Shown: piece after piece, positions 49,656-62,119 of the stretch
Layout of the letters: the number at the start of each line of letters is the position of its first letter
Numbering within the stretch: position 1 is the stretch's first letter
Assembly (NCBI GenBank): GCA_948099385.1
Contig: CANUEZ040000208.1
Coordinates: forward strand, 1,302,001 to 1,366,000
Direction: 5' to 3'
DNA: 64,000 bases
Source: Fasciola hepatica
Taxonomy: Eukaryota > Platyhelminthes > Trematoda > Plagiorchiida > Fasciolidae
Made by a program: the position numbers and the translations under genes
The notes under the pieces: model-generated
The model's database searches: none
Seen by the model: the letters and a program-made list of their open reading frames with translations, nothing else
Told to the model about the DNA's origin: nothing

Positions 49656-51764
49656 TCTCACTCTACAATCAAGTGTATTATTGCATGGTTCATATTCATA
49701 ATCTCTGATTCTCCTCACCAAATGTGCTATAACTCAACTTTTCGTAACCCTAATTCATAAGTAGTCATATTGAAATAGCACTGTCAGGTCTATGCATAGC
49801 TTGTGAGTCCATTTCAGCAGTATAGTATGTGAATCACAGTTATTATCCTCTGTTCATATGCCATTTAGTCACCTTTCTATCCCATTAGACTATATGAGTG
49901 ACTAAACAGATGACTCCATAATAAACTGATTTCTTTGTCCTTTAGGTTTGTCATGCGTGAATATTTCCTCCCATATCTACAGTTGTTTAGGCAATTGTCT
50001 TCAACGAATCAGTTTACCACGTTACACTGAATCAAGCTACTTAGTCTGAAGTGCATCTTAAATACATTCAGTGGTTGAAACTTCCATTGTTCCGGGGGTG
50101 AGCGAATGTGAAAACTCGCAAGGTGTTTCCAAGTGTAACGGAATGACAAATGTCCATGTCTATCCAACGCGAACGCAAGCCCCAAATCGGCCAATCAGGA
50201 CAATTCTAGCTTCTTTTGTAATTTTACATGACGCGGAAAAATATGAGTTTGATTGTGTTCTCTCACACTTGTCTATGGAACAGTTAAAGAATACACCAAC
50301 AACCAAGACATTTTTCACTGCCTGACAATCAGAATAAACGTGAAGAGACAATTCCACTCCTGTGCACGTAAAAGAAATGCTCACCCGATTTACCCTACTA
50401 CCAGTCTGTTAACCATACGGTTAAAAATGCACAGATGATTTCTGGTCGGGGGTCAAATCAATTTTAGTTAAAGGCCAGGAACAGTAGTTTCAAATAAAAT
50501 ACAATGACTGAATTAGAGTTGATGGAAACCAGGTCCATCCCTATGATCATCGGCGAGTACCTGCCAGCGTTCTCAAAGTTGATCTATGGAGATAGGTTAC
50601 GTTCTTCTGTCGTTTTGCGGCATACGGCTCGCCCTACTCGTTCCCACAGTTTCAATACATATTCTACAAGCAAAATTGTTTATATTCGTCAATTTCGATG
50701 CAATCAAATGCCATACGTCATACGAAATTTACCTCTTTCCATTTGTCAAAAAGGGATTAGGGAAAGAGGGGATGAATCTAGATTGGGACCGATAATAAAT
50801 ACGCTTCTCTGCGTTTTTCATACATGACGACCGGAAATATGCCTTCACTTAGTGAAGCATTGGGCGCTGAAAGATGTATCGCTCAGTGTGGGCCTAGTTT
50901 GTGTGCGTACTCAGCACTTTCCAGGATTTTAGGATTGCAAACAACTACCACTTTACAATGTTTGACCTCGACACTGATACCGCAGATCCTGTGCGTGCCT
51001 GTGTAAGATCTGAGGCTTCATAATCTATTTAGGAGGAGATTCGTGCTGTTAAATGCGCCAATATTCCGAGATTAGAAATTCGGGAGGTAAAGTATTTGTC
51101 CAGTTCAGAATGTATAGGTGTGAATACAACGTTTTCGAAAGTAATTTGGAATATTTTGTTGAATTTCAGGAAAATGTCATTGCACTTGAAATTCCCCCGA
51201 GTAAAGTTTGACTACTGGCTACCAAGGTTGGTTTTACTGAGTACATTATTCTTAGTTTTGCATGCAGTGCTCTTATGCGGATTTCTGTCGCTGTGAGTAA
51301 CCAATGCAAATTCAGGGTACCAAACAATGGGGAGCCATTCACTGGTGACGTTGTTCCTCATTCTTTCGCCCAGTGCACGTGAATCGGACACATCACGGGA
51401 CACAGGAGAAGGAAAATCTTGGATGTATTTCCACCCCGTTTTCCTATTTCAACCACTAATCTGTCTTCCCAGGTTTTTCACCTCTTTTCTGACAGGTTTT
51501 TACGGGATTTGTCTCCGCATCAAACAAGTTCCCATCCCTCTAATGGTCAGTGGTTGGTTGGTTCTAAACCAATGACATTTCGGGAACTCGAAAAACTAGT
51601 GTGTTATGTTTGAATAGCCAAAATGTCTTGTAATTTTGGGCTACGTTCATTTGGAGCCGTTCACTCGTTACTAGTGCTGTCATCATGTAAGCCAGTGTGC
51701 TTAAAGTTGCACTGTTTTCGTTTTCTATGCAATACGGTATGTACGTTTTTGCTGCAATACAAGT
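49656..51764. repeat. Unit copy 2 of the 2.1-kb array (variant type B)
   Basis: Carries gtaaaagaaatgctc (near 50369), caaatgccatacg (near 50704) and tctacagttgtttagg (near 49976), the B set of variants. The exon-like frames of copy 1 recur at 50072-50325 and 51053-51211, and the ATG frame at 50504-50827. In the cadherin-exon start the B variant creates a TAG codon. Confidence 0.9.
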
Positions 51765-53872
51765 TCTCACTCTACAATCAAGTGTATTATTGCATGGTTC
51801 ATATTCATAATCTCTGATTCTCCTCACCAAATGTGCTATAACTCAACTTTTCGTAACCCTAATTCATAAGTAGTCATATTGAAATAGCACTGTCAGGTCT
51901 ATGCATAGCTTGTGAGTCCATTTCAGCAGTATAGTATGTGAATCACAGTTATTATCCTCTGTTCATATGCCATTTAGTCACCTTTCTATCCCATTAGACT
52001 ATATGAGTGACTAAACAGATGACTCCATAATAAACTGATTTCTTCGTCCTTTAGGTTTGTCATGCGTGAATATTTCCTCCCATACCTACAGTTGTTCAGG
52101 CAATTGTCTTCAACGAATCAGTTTATCGCGTTACACTGAATCAAGCTACTTAGTCTGAAGTGCATCTTAAATACATTCAGTGGTTGAAACTTCCATTGTT
52201 CCGGGGGTGAGCGAATGTGAAAACTCGCAAGGTGTTTCCAAGTGTAACGGAATGACAAATGTCCATGTCTATCCAACGCGAACGCAAGCCCCAAATCGGC
52301 CAATCAGGACAATTCTAGCTTCTTTTGTAATTTTACATGACGCGGAAAAATATGAGTTTGATTGTGTTCTCTCACACTTGTCTATGGAACAGTTAAAGAA
52401 TACACCAACAACCAAGACATTTTTCACTGCCTGACAATCAGAATAAACGTGAAGAGACAATTCCACTCCTGTGCACGTAAAGGAATGCTCACCCGATTTA
52501 CCCTACTACCAGTCTGTTAACCATACGGTTAAAAATGCACAGATGATTTCTGGTCGGGGGTCAAATCAATTTTAGTTAAAGGCCAGGAACAGTAGTTTCA
52601 AATAAAATACAATGACTGAATTAGAGTTGATGGAAACCAGGTCCATCCCTATGATCATCGGCGAGTACCTGCCAGCGTTCTCAAAGTTGATCTATGGAGA
52701 TAGGTTACGTTCTTCTGTCGTTTTGCGGCATACGGCTCGCCCTACTCGTTCCCATAGTTTCAATACATATTCTACAAGCAAAATTGTTTATATTCGTCAA
52801 TTTCGATGCAATCAAATACCATACGTCATACGAAATTTACCTCTTTCCATTTGTCAAAAAGGGATTGGGGAAAGAGGGGATGAATCTAGATTGGGACCGA
52901 TAATAAATACGCTTCTCTGCGTTTTTCATACATGACGACCGGAAATATGCCTTCACTTAGTGAAGCATTGGGCGCTGAAAGATGTATCGCTCAGTGTGGG
53001 CCTAGTTTGTGTGCGTACTCAGCACTTTCCAGGATTTTAGGATTGCAAACAACTACCACTTTACAATGTTTGACCTCGACACTGATACCGCAGATCCTGT
53101 GCGTGCCTGTGTAAGATCTGAGGCTTCATAATCTATTTAGGAGGAGATTCGTGCTGTTAAATGCGCCAATATTCCGAGATTAGAAATTCGGGAGGTAAAG
53201 TATTTGTCCAGTTCAGAATGTATAGGTGTGAATACAACGTTTTCGAAAGTAATTTGGAATATTTTGTTGAATTTCAGGAAAATGTCATTGCACTTGAAAT
53301 TCCCCCGAGTAAAGTTTGACTACTGGCTACCAAGGTTGGTTTTACTGAGTACATTATTCTTAGTTTTGCATGCAGTGCTCTTATGCGGATTTCTGTCGCT
53401 GTGAGTAACCAATGCAAATTCAGGGTACCAAACAATGGGGAGCCATTCACTGGTGACGTTGTTCCTCATTCTTTCGCCCAGTGCACGTGAATCGGACACA
53501 TCACGGGACACAGGAGAAGGAAAATCTTGGATGTATTTCCACCCCGTTTTTCTATTTCAACCACTAATCTGTCTTCCCAGGTTTTTCACCTCTTTTCTGA
53601 CAGGTTTTTACGGGATTTGTCTCCGCATCAAACAAGTTCCCATCCCTCTAATGGTCAGTGGTTGGTTGGTTCTAAACCAATGACATTTCGGGAACTCGAA
53701 AAACTAGTGTGTTATGTTTGAATAGCCAAAATGTCTTGTAATTTTGGGCTACGTTCATTTGGAGCCGTTCACTCGTTACTAGTGCTGTCATCATGTAAGC
53801 CAGTGTGCTTAAAGTTGCACTGTTTTCGTTTTCTATGCAATACGGTATGTACGTTTTTGCTGCAATACAAGT
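51765..53872. repeat. Unit copy 3 of the 2.1-kb array (variant type A)
   Basis: Carries the A set of variants seen in copy 1 (gtaaaggaatgctc near 52478, caaataccatacg near 52813, cctacagttgttcagg near 52085). It shares cccatagtttcaa (near 52752) with copy 4, and cacgtgaatcgg (near 53484) with copy 2. It is therefore a mosaic. Exon-like frames lie at 52181-52434, 52612-52935 and 53161-53319. Confidence 0.9.
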
Positions 53873-55981
53873 TCTCACTCTACAATCAAGTGTATTATTG
53901 CATGGTTCATATTCATAATCTCTGATTCTCCTCACCAAATGTGCTATAACTCAACTTTTCGTAACCCTAATTCATAAGTAGTCATATTGAAATAGCACTG
54001 TCAGGTCTATGCATAGCTTGTGAGTCCATTTCAGCAGTATAGTATGTGAATCACAGTTATTATCCTCTGTTCATATGCCATTTAGTCACCTTTCTATCCC
54101 ATTAGACTATATGAGTGACTAAACAGATGACTCCATAATAAACTGATTTCTTCGTCCTTTAGGTTTGTCATGCGTGAATATTTCCTCCCATATCTACAGT
54201 TGTTTAGGCAATTGTCTTCAACGAATCAGTTTATCACGTTACACTGAATCAAGCTACTTAGTCTGAAGTGCATCTTAAATACATTCAGTGGTTGAAACTT
54301 CCATTGTTCCGGGGGTGAGCGAATGTGAAAACTCGCAAGGTGTTTCCAAGTGTAACGGAATGACAAATGTCCATGTCTATCCAACGCGAACGCAAGCCCC
54401 AAATCGGCCAATCAGGACAATTCTAGCTTCTTTTGTAATTTTACATGACGCGGAAAAATATGAGTTTGATTGTGTTCTCTCACACTTGTCTATGGAACAG
54501 TTAAAGAATACACCAACAACCAAGACATTTTTCACTGCCTGACAATCAGAATAAACGTGAAGAGACAATTCCACTCCTGTGCACGTAAAAGAAATGCTCA
54601 CCCGATTTACCCTACTACCAGTCTGTTAACCATACGGTTAAAAATGCACAGATGATTTCTGGTCGGGGGTCAAATCAATTTTAGTTAAAGGCCAGGAACA
54701 GTAGTTTCAAATAAAATACAATGACTGAATTAGAGTTGATGGAAACCAGGTCCATCCCTATGATCATCGGCGAGTACCTGCCAGCGTTCTCAAAGTTGAT
54801 CTATGGAGATAGGTTACGTTCTTCTGTCGTTTTGCGGCATACGGCTCGCCCTACTCGTTCCCATAGTTTCAATACATATTCTACAAGCAAAATTGTTTAT
54901 ATTCGTCAATTTCGATGCAATCAAATGCCATACGTCATACGAAATTTACCTCTTTCCATTTGTCAAAAAGGGATTGGGGAAAGAGGGGATGAATCTAGAT
55001 TGGGACCGATAATAAATACGCTTCTCTGCGTTTTTCATACATGACGACCGGAAATATGCCTTCACTTAGTGAAGCATTGGGCGCTGAAAGATGTATCGCT
55101 CAGTGTGGGCCTAGTTTGTGTGCGTACTCAGCACTTTCCAGGATTTTAGGATTGCAAACAACTACCACTTTACAATGTTTGACCTCGACACTGATACCGC
55201 AGATCCTGTGCGTGCCTGTGTAAGATCTGAGGCTTCATAATCTATTTAGGAGGAGATTCGTGCTGTTAAATGCGCCAATATTCCGAGATTAGAAATTCGG
55301 GAGGTAAAGTATTTGTCCAGTTCAGAATGTATAGGTGTGAATACAACGTTTTCGAAAGTAATTTGGAATATTTTGTTGAATTTCAGGAAAATGTCATTGC
55401 ACTTGAAATTCCCCCGAGTAAAGTTTGACTACTGGCTACCAAGGTTGGTTTTACTGAGTACATTATTCTTAGTTTTGCATGCAGTGCTCTTATGCGGATT
55501 TCTGTCGCTGTGAGTAACCAATGCAAATTCAGGGTACCAAACAATGGGGAGCCATTCACTGGTGACGTTGTTCCTCATTCTTTCGCCCAGTGCACATGAA
55601 TCGGACACATCACGGGACATAGGAGAAGGAAAATCTTGGATGTATTTCCACCCCGTTTTCCTATTTCAACCACTAATCTGTCTTCCCAGGTTTTTCACCT
55701 CTTTTCTGACAGGTTTTTACGGGATTTGTCTCCGCATCAAACAAGTTCCCATCCCTCTAATGGTCAGTGGTTGGTTGGTTCTAAACCAATGACATTTCGG
55801 GAACTCGAAAAACTAGTGTGTTATGTTTGAATAGCCAAAATGTCTTGTAATTTTGGGCTACGTTCATTTGGAGCCGTTCACTCGTTACTAGTGCTGTCAT
55901 CATGTAAGCCAGTGTGCTTAAAGTTGCACTGTTTTCGTTTTCTATGCAATACGGTATGTACGTTTTTGCTGCAATACAAGT
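53873..55981. repeat. Unit copy 4 of the 2.1-kb array (variant type B)
   Basis: Carries the B set (gtaaaagaaatgctc near 54586, caaatgccatacg near 54922, tctacagttgtttagg near 54193). It shares cacatgaatcgg (near 55593) with copy 1 rather than with B copy 2. Exon-like frames lie at 54289-54542, 54721-55044 and 55270-55428. Confidence 0.9.
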
Positions 55982-56308
55982 TCTCACTCTACAATCAAGT
56001 GTATTATTGCATGGTTCATATTCATAATCTCTGATTCTCCTCACCAAATGTGCTATAACTCAACTTTTCGTAACCCTAATTCATAAGTAGTCATATTGAA
56101 ATAGCACTGTCAGGTCTATGCATAGCTTGTGAGTCCATTTCAGCAGTATAGTATGTGAATCACAGTTATTATCCTCTGTTCATATGCCATTTAGTCACCT
56201 TTCTATCCCATTAGACTATATGAGTGACTAAACAGATGACTCCATAATAAACTGATTTCTTCGTCCTTTAGGTTTGTCATGCGTGAATATTTCCTCCCAT
56301 ACCTACAG

Positions 56309-56682
56309 TTGTTCAGGCAATTGTCTTCAACGAATCAGTTTATCACGTTACACTAAATCGAGCAACGAAGGCACGTCGACTGTCCTTCATCCATCTACAG
56401 TTAGACGACTTGGAGTCTCCCGGTGATGTACTGTTCTGGATTGGGGATGTTTCTATCGGTTTTGATAAAATCTCGATTGATTCAAGAACTGGAGAAATAA
56501 TATTGTATCCCACATTGCCTCCCATTTCACTTTCTGTCACCGTTCCTTCGACACTCCAGTCAGGTTCTAATCAATTTGATGCACATGCAGTAGTTCGCTT
56601 TCATGTGGTATGCTATATTGGCTCACATGGGTGGGACTCAGTACGCAGATTGTCTCACATGAACATGATGAGTCCGTTGGAG
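56309..56682 (+). CDS. Cadherin-repeat exon at the edge of the 2.1-kb array
   Basis: A good acceptor (tttcctcccatacctacag ending at 56308) opens a frame that starts VVQAIVFNESVYHVTL, then RRLSFIHLQLDDLESPGD, GFDKISIDSRTGEIIL, LPPISLSVTVPS and FDAHAVVRFHVV. This is the order of a cadherin extracellular repeat: a Y-V-E-like first strand, an A-D-D-like calcium region, an F-x-I-D-x-x-T-G-x-I strand, an L-x-V-x-V strand, and the A-x-V-x-V final strand. The exon may end at GAG before gtgagt (56682) or at an earlier GTATGC donor (near 56609). The first 50 bases lie in the tandem unit, but in the internal copies the frame hits TAG after about 18 codons. No complete cadherin can be reconstructed here. 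Confidence 0.65.
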
Positions 56683-58576
56683 GTGAGTCAATCAGTCTAC
56701 GTCACCAGTGAGTAAAAAGCTGACCTAATTTCACGGACTATGAAGCCAACCGGATAAGTTGACGAATCTTCCAATTTATAAGTGGTTATTGGTTTCCATG
56801 ACTAACTGGAGAAAAAAGCTGCAAATGCTGCAACGCTTGCCAGAGGAGCTCATATCATCATGAGCCGACAAACTCCCCGTTATGCTTATTTTTTTGGTAT
56901 TTTTCTCAATGAACGGTACAAATTGAGATATATAAACTCAATATTCCGCTTTATTTTGCACTAATTCTTGACTGGCTTTAGTTATTTGTGCGGTTGTGAA
57001 AGGTACATTTGGCAGAAAAGACTGGTCGGTAAGATCTGAGATAGTGAGTGTTTGTCAGATTGGATCACACTACGCCAAATTCAGAATTGTTGTACCAAAC
57101 TCGAGATTACATAACGTCCACGTCTAAATGACGTTTTCATAAAGTCCCCTCGAAAGTTTATACAAATGATTGTATTTAAGCACCTATTAGAAGATTGATC
57201 AGTATGACCATGAGTTCAAACGTCACAGCAAATCTTAACAAAGCCGATATTTTAGATTATTAGGTTGTTGGGATTTTTACGGGAGGAATTCTAGTGTGAC
57301 GTCAGGAATAAAACGATTACCACTTCTTCTGAATATTTCTGCGAAATTCCTTCCCACCGAATTATGCGATCATATCAGGCTGTTTTCTGTTTCTAATTTG
57401 CCTTAAATCATCAATATACCAATTTCCTAGCTGTGTCACTTTGACCTACGAGTTGCGGAAGTCTATTCAGAAAAGGAGACGACAGACGACCAAAGTACTT
57501 ACCAATCCGTCCAACTTGTATATCGTATACACCTGCAACATTTTGGATGTCTGACACAGACACGTTTGATCTGTGTTGCTGAAGAAGGTATCCGGCTTGA
57601 GAACGCAGATTTGGGCGAAATCGGATCTGGTATGGAGTGTCCGACTGATGTGAGCAGAAACATGAAAGTGGAAAATAAATGGGTAGATATTATCTTATTT
57701 CGGTTGTATTTTCAACTTATACCCGAAAGAAGTAATAAGATTTGTGTATGTTTTAACCAGGGTTAGATGTGGCACGAAGCAACTTTATTACCATCATTGA
57801 GTGCCAAGTATTCCACGACGTTTTCCCGTCGCATATTTCTTACCCATACTCACTGGAACAATCAGAGAGCGAATAGCTCTTTGTGTGATCTGAATTGAGA
57901 CGATGCATTTAAATCACCTTGCTCTTGATATTTTCCCCCCGGGTAAGATGACACAGTAAAGTACACGAGAGCAGGTTGAAACTCCGGATATTTACAGAGA
58001 CATTCCAACTACGTGCAAGCACATTGCAAGCTTTCCCAATCACAGTGACTGATAATGTCTCCCTTTATTCAGCAATATGTTAAATAAATTATCTCGTTCA
58101 CTGCCTTGATTATAGTGGCTTCCACTACTTAGAGGGGATATCATAGAAAAATCCGGTACCACATTTACACCGATCCAATAACTTCGGTTTGGTAATGGTA
58201 AACGGTAATTTTTATTCAAAATAAATAGTCGATTTTGTTCTCATTTAAGTCCCCTAAATGTCAGCAAAACTCGGAATGCATATCTGAGCATTTCCGGACC
58301 AGAATTGTTTATCAGTAGATTTTTTGGGTATCCTGATCAACTATTTTATTTTTGAATGTGCCCAATGGAGATTAGGGGTTTCAACATAGAATATCATCAA
58401 CATACGAACCCAGTTGAACCCGTTGCCCTGCATTTCCACTTGTGAAATACGAGTGTAACACTCTTTTAGTTTCAATTTATTCACCGAAGTTTGTAAAATA
58501 TTCATGTTAGCAGCAATCCACTCGTCACCTATAAATAAACGCCAAATCAGATGCGGGCATAATCTTCCATTTTCAG
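56683..58576. other. Probable intron or spacer, no supported exon
   Basis: AT-rich sequence between the cadherin exon and the next good acceptor. The 66-codon frame at 57566-57766 has no recognisable motif. On the opposite strand a small segment near 57500-57580 has plausible splice borders (gtaagt complement near 57500) but is too short to call. Confidence 0.45.
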
Positions 58577-58652
58577 GTTAGTCGCCGAAAACCGTGATCA
58601 ACTGGAAGTATATTTGGAAGATTTATGTGCGGTCGGCGGACAAAGTAGTTGG
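58577..58652 (+). CDS. Small internal exon candidate with strong splice sites
   Basis: The segment is bounded by ttccattttcag (ending 58576) and by TGG followed by gtgagt (from 58653), both close to consensus. One frame is open throughout and reads LVAENRDQLEVYLEDL then CAVGGQSSW, which is 25 codons after a single leading base. Its phase does not fit directly behind the upstream cadherin exon, so another exon in between or a different gene is required. No family assigned. Confidence 0.4.
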
Positions 58653-58952
58653 GTGAGTTACCGAAAATAGGTGTTACCATTTTATGTGGGGAATATAATT
58701 CTCTCGGTAGCTATTTACATCGTTGTTTAGGAGAACGAAGTTGCTGTTCATAAAGAACACACGTCACTGCTTAAGACAATGATGCTTCCTTTTTCCATAT
58801 ATGCACTTGCTTGCTAGAAAAATTGTTCAGAATGGGACGACCTGCTCTTTATTTCTTGCGTTGTGTATTTTCGTGTGATAAGAAGTACATTTACGTTAGC
58901 GGATCTGAATTCACAACGAAAATAAACTGTTTCTTTTCACGCCAGCACAAAG

Positions 58953-59213
58953 CATGGATGGCATCTGTTTAGGACAAATCTTCCCCCAAAACATCCGTGC
59001 TTCCAACTGATTCGGTTGCATGGTGTACGGAAGTTGTATTTTTCACTCGCTACTACCACCGTTGAAGATATCCTGTCTAAAGAAGAGAGCATGCTTTTCA
59101 ATTTAATTCCCGATTTTCTCCTAGATTGCTATGTTGATCAACGTGACTACAGCGGGCATACAAACACGCTCTTCTCTGGAATGCACAATATCTACAGGGA
59201 ACACTACAATTGA
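58953..59213 (+). CDS. Exon-like open frame downstream of the 76-bp exon
   Basis: Following a pyrimidine-rich tract and AG (tttcttttcacgccagcacaaag ending 58952), a frame in phase with the preceding small exon reads HGWHLFRTNLPPKHPCFQ, then KLYFSLATTTVEDILSKEES and DFLLDCYVDQRDYSGHTN, to a TGA at 59213. An alternative acceptor seven bases upstream changes the phase. The composition is coding-like. It could be the next or last exon of the cadherin-like gene, but no domain is recognised. Confidence 0.35.
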   Translation, partial: HGWHLFRTNLPPKHPCFQLIRLHGVRKLYFSLATTTVEDILSKEESMLFNLIPDFLLDCYVDQRDYSGHTNTLFSGMHNIYREHYN

Positions 59214-60617
59214 GAATTCTCGAATTTGGTACAATACGTTTGCAGACGATGATGGATCTGTCCGACAGAAGCGTGACGCACAAGGTGTAAGTAACACATA
59301 AGACAAATCCCAAATAGTATTGTGACACACCGTTGCGGACCATTTGGTTCAGCAACTGTGTTAATCGAACAGAGAATATCTTGAAAATTAGTTTGCGGTA
59401 GATCTCGACGAAATTCGGCTGCTTTGGGTGTTCCCATTTTTGCAACTAGGGAACCGCATTTTTACGGTGTCAATAAGTCATGAGTTTATTTCCGGTCTTC
59501 CACGCCAATCAAGTTATTTATTTCACACACGTAAAACGTTGTCAACCGATGGATGAAATGGACGTGACGCAAGCGTACGAAGTCCGTAACAAATTTGGAT
59601 GCAAAATAGAAACCCGTCACTGAGCCCCTGTTTGATCCCACCCCAAAATCATCAGCTCATCGACGACCACTTGCTACACTATCTGTCTCTGGTACAAATA
59701 TAATTCTAAAGTATGTGATCGCAAATCCGCTGAATTTATTTATAGCTTTTTTCCTCTGTAGGCACGACATTTTGCGATAAACTATGAACCCAAGCTGTTG
59801 TATATAAGCTCTGCTATCATCCACGTACATCAACTTTTGCAGATTAAACGGAATAGAAGCCCCCCTTCTAGTTTAAACTCATTTCCCGAAGTGGCCTTCA
59901 CGTAATCATTCCTTCGGGGATATTCGTTTTTACAGAAACTAGGGCAACTAAATCTCTTTTCCTTTTCATAGCATTACCATTCAATTGGAAGTTATTGAAA
60001 GTGACTTCATTTATTGCACCCAAATGCAGACGAACATGCAAATATAGTGACACGCGGGTTTGTTAAGTTGACGTCCAGATATGGCAACACATTCATAATA
60101 TACAAACCATAGAGTGCAATTTAGACAAAACCGATATCGATATCTGATCTACGTTCTAAAAACCAAGTTTGACACTCGTGAACTGAGCCAAATGTGTGCA
60201 TTCACAGACTCGAATGTACCCAAACGGCAACGAAGTTTCTTATGATTTAAGGGTATCAAACCAAATGAGACAAGCCGGTTTATCTAAATATGAACGAAAT
60301 TTAGAAAAGAAATATGTAGGTGTATGCGAGCCACTCCAACATACTTATGGCATTTGCCGACTAATGCTCTTCTTAGGTTGAACGAATTAAAACATGAACT
60401 CATTTTTGCTTTTTGAAACATTGAAAGCATCCGATGCCTCAATGCAGTTTGTTGAGATTTGGAACCACAATAAATCAATTAGAGCAGTTTGATTTACTCC
60501 CCAAAATATGATATTCTCACAGTGTACACCAGGAAAGCCAAATTTTACTTCGAGAAATTTTGGACACAGTAATTTCAACTGATCTGATTGATAAATATTC
60601 ATCATTTTTCCTTTCAG
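59214..60617. other. Probable intron or spacer
   Basis: No exon with good borders was found. The overlapping minus-strand frames at 59098-59445 and the frames near 60196-60623 have no recognisable content and overlap one another, as expected of chance frames. Confidence 0.45.
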
Positions 60618-60903
60618 ATGCATATATCCATGTCCAATTTTACCAGAAATCTTCGTATGAACAAAGCTGAGTCAACAACAATCAATATTTTCATTCCCCC
60701 GATGACGACAATACATGATTCTTCCCTTTCGGTTACGTGTCCAAAATCCTTCAACTCTAGTAAACCTCAATGCACGGTAAAAGTTGTCCGACTAACAAAC
60801 GCGATGTTCGTGAATTTCAAAGCAAGTGTACAGAACTTTACTGAATTCAATACAATCCAACAAAATAGAGTTAAGATCAATTTTATGGAAATCACATCTG
60901 AAG
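60618..60903 (+). CDS. Exon of an extracellular protein, integrin-alpha/cadherin-type pattern
   Basis: A near-consensus acceptor (catttttcctttcag ending 60617) and donor (GAAG then gtgagg at 60904) bound a 286-bp exon open throughout. It reads MHISMSNFTRNLRMNKAEST, then INIFIPPMTTIHDSSLSVTC, PQCTVKVVRLTNAMFVNF and KASVQNFTEFNTIQ. N-glycosylation sequons (NFT, NSS, NFT), paired Cys and alternating hydrophobic strands indicate an extracellular beta-sandwich. The segment from the first Cys to NFTEF has spacing reminiscent of the calf-2 region of integrin alpha chains, which lies just before the membrane. That assignment is tentative, and a cadherin-related region is an alternative. Confidence 0.5.
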
Positions 60904-61002
60904 GTGAGGAAAACCCACATCTCCAATGTACCTTTTTCGTCTAAAACACATAGAGAAAAGGGATATAGTGTGATTTGCAATGTCTTCTAACATTTGTTCC
61001 AG

Positions 61003-61060
61003 TTGGATTCCCCAGCACATTAAAATGTATCAGTTGTATATTAGGTGCAAAAAACTAAAA
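61003..61060 (+). CDS. Possible short terminal exon after a 99-bp intron
   Basis: If the intron 60904-61002 (gtgagg to ttgttccag) is removed, the reading frame of the previous exon continues as GFPSTLKCISCILGAKN to a TAA near 61058. Both borders are acceptable, but such a short tail could arise by chance. The overlapping 66-codon frame at 60980-61180 is Lys- and Cys-rich and has no clear identity. Confidence 0.25.
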
Positions 61061-62119
61061 AAATGTTTTTTATGCGAGAATACTCCTAATTACTGTCTAC
61101 ATAGAAGACGTTTGAGTAGAAAAAGAAAAACCATTGCTATGGAGAATAGATGGTGCAAATTTAAGGGACTTGTTGTTTGATATGGGAGTTTAGAAGCGAC
61201 CGACTTCAACACTTCGGGGTTCATTATCGGTATTGTACTGGACACGAACTGAAGGATGCCACTGAAAAAGATCCAGTTGGAAATAAATAAAACAGAAGCC
61301 TCGTTATCAAAATGTCTCGCTTGAAGTCACAAAACAAAATTCGTGGTATATAAAAAAATTGAAAGGATAATTGTGATTACAATTCGCCACATGGACTTTT
61401 GTTACTAAGGCCGAAGTTAGGTGAAAACTATTGAATAACTACACTGATTGGATAAATTACCTAATGCAAGGTTATAAATCACTGAGAATTGACTGACTTC
61501 CACTGATAAATGATGCAAAATAATGAATGCATAACTGTCGCGCAAAGAATATACGAGCGGAGTATGGGAGCGGCTCGCAGACATAATACTCAATCCGAAC
61601 TCTTCGGAGACGAGGAACATGATGTAGTCGAGTGGCTTGTGTAAACGGTAAAAATGGGTTCACATGAACAGAAAGCAATTGGGCTAAGGTGACTTCTGGC
61701 GACTAAAAGTCAGAGACTAATCTTTTATTGGTTTTTAAGCGTTATTGCAACATTATTTATTTTGCTAATCAACATGATGTATCGATCATTTGGGAACTGT
61801 TGTAAAAATCGTATATATTGCTTCACAAGTTTTCTCTTTGGTGAATTGGTGAAAACAAGAGTGGTTTCAAATAATTTGTCGACTGAAGGTTAGGATCTCG
61901 CGAATCAAATAAAAAAGAGAAGAGGAGGAGCAATATTTATTCCACAAGAAGAGGGAGGAATTTCCATCGACTGAGCCGGTCACATAATCCTGGACATTAT
62001 GGAAACGTGCTTAATCAGTTCAAAAGACGACTTCTCAATAAATCCAAAGCAAAATAGTCAATGAAAACAATATAATTCCGATCAGTATCTGTCTAGCAAC
62101 GCTTATAGATCAAACCGTA
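61061..62119. other. No supported gene
   Basis: AT-rich sequence with only short, mutually overlapping frames (for example 61417-61678 on the minus strand). Nothing recognisable. Confidence 0.5.

Larger units (their letters stand above)
47528..56362. repeat. Tandem array of a 2108/2109-bp gene-segment unit (4.2 copies)
   Basis: Taking tctcactctacaatcaag as phase zero, copies start at 47548, 49656, 51765, 53873 and 55982. The fifth is partial and ends where it runs into unique sequence near 56362. Copies are nearly identical. The unit holds exon-like pieces rather than transposon genes. Variants alternate between copies (see findings), giving unit lengths of 2108 and 2109 bp in turn. The roughly 390-bp segment present at both outer ends is the natural substrate for unequal crossing-over. 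Confidence 0.97.

Noticed and set aside
56661..56690. Hammerhead-like string gatgagtccgttgg
   Set aside because: It resembles the CUGAUGAGUCC start of natural hammerheads, but the leading C is missing and no GAAA follows. It overlaps the probable splice donor of the cadherin exon.
60980..61180. 66-codon Lys- and Cys-rich frame as an integrin cytoplasmic tail
   Set aside because: No membrane segment precedes it and no GFFKR-like motif is present. The frame in phase with the upstream exon is a different one.
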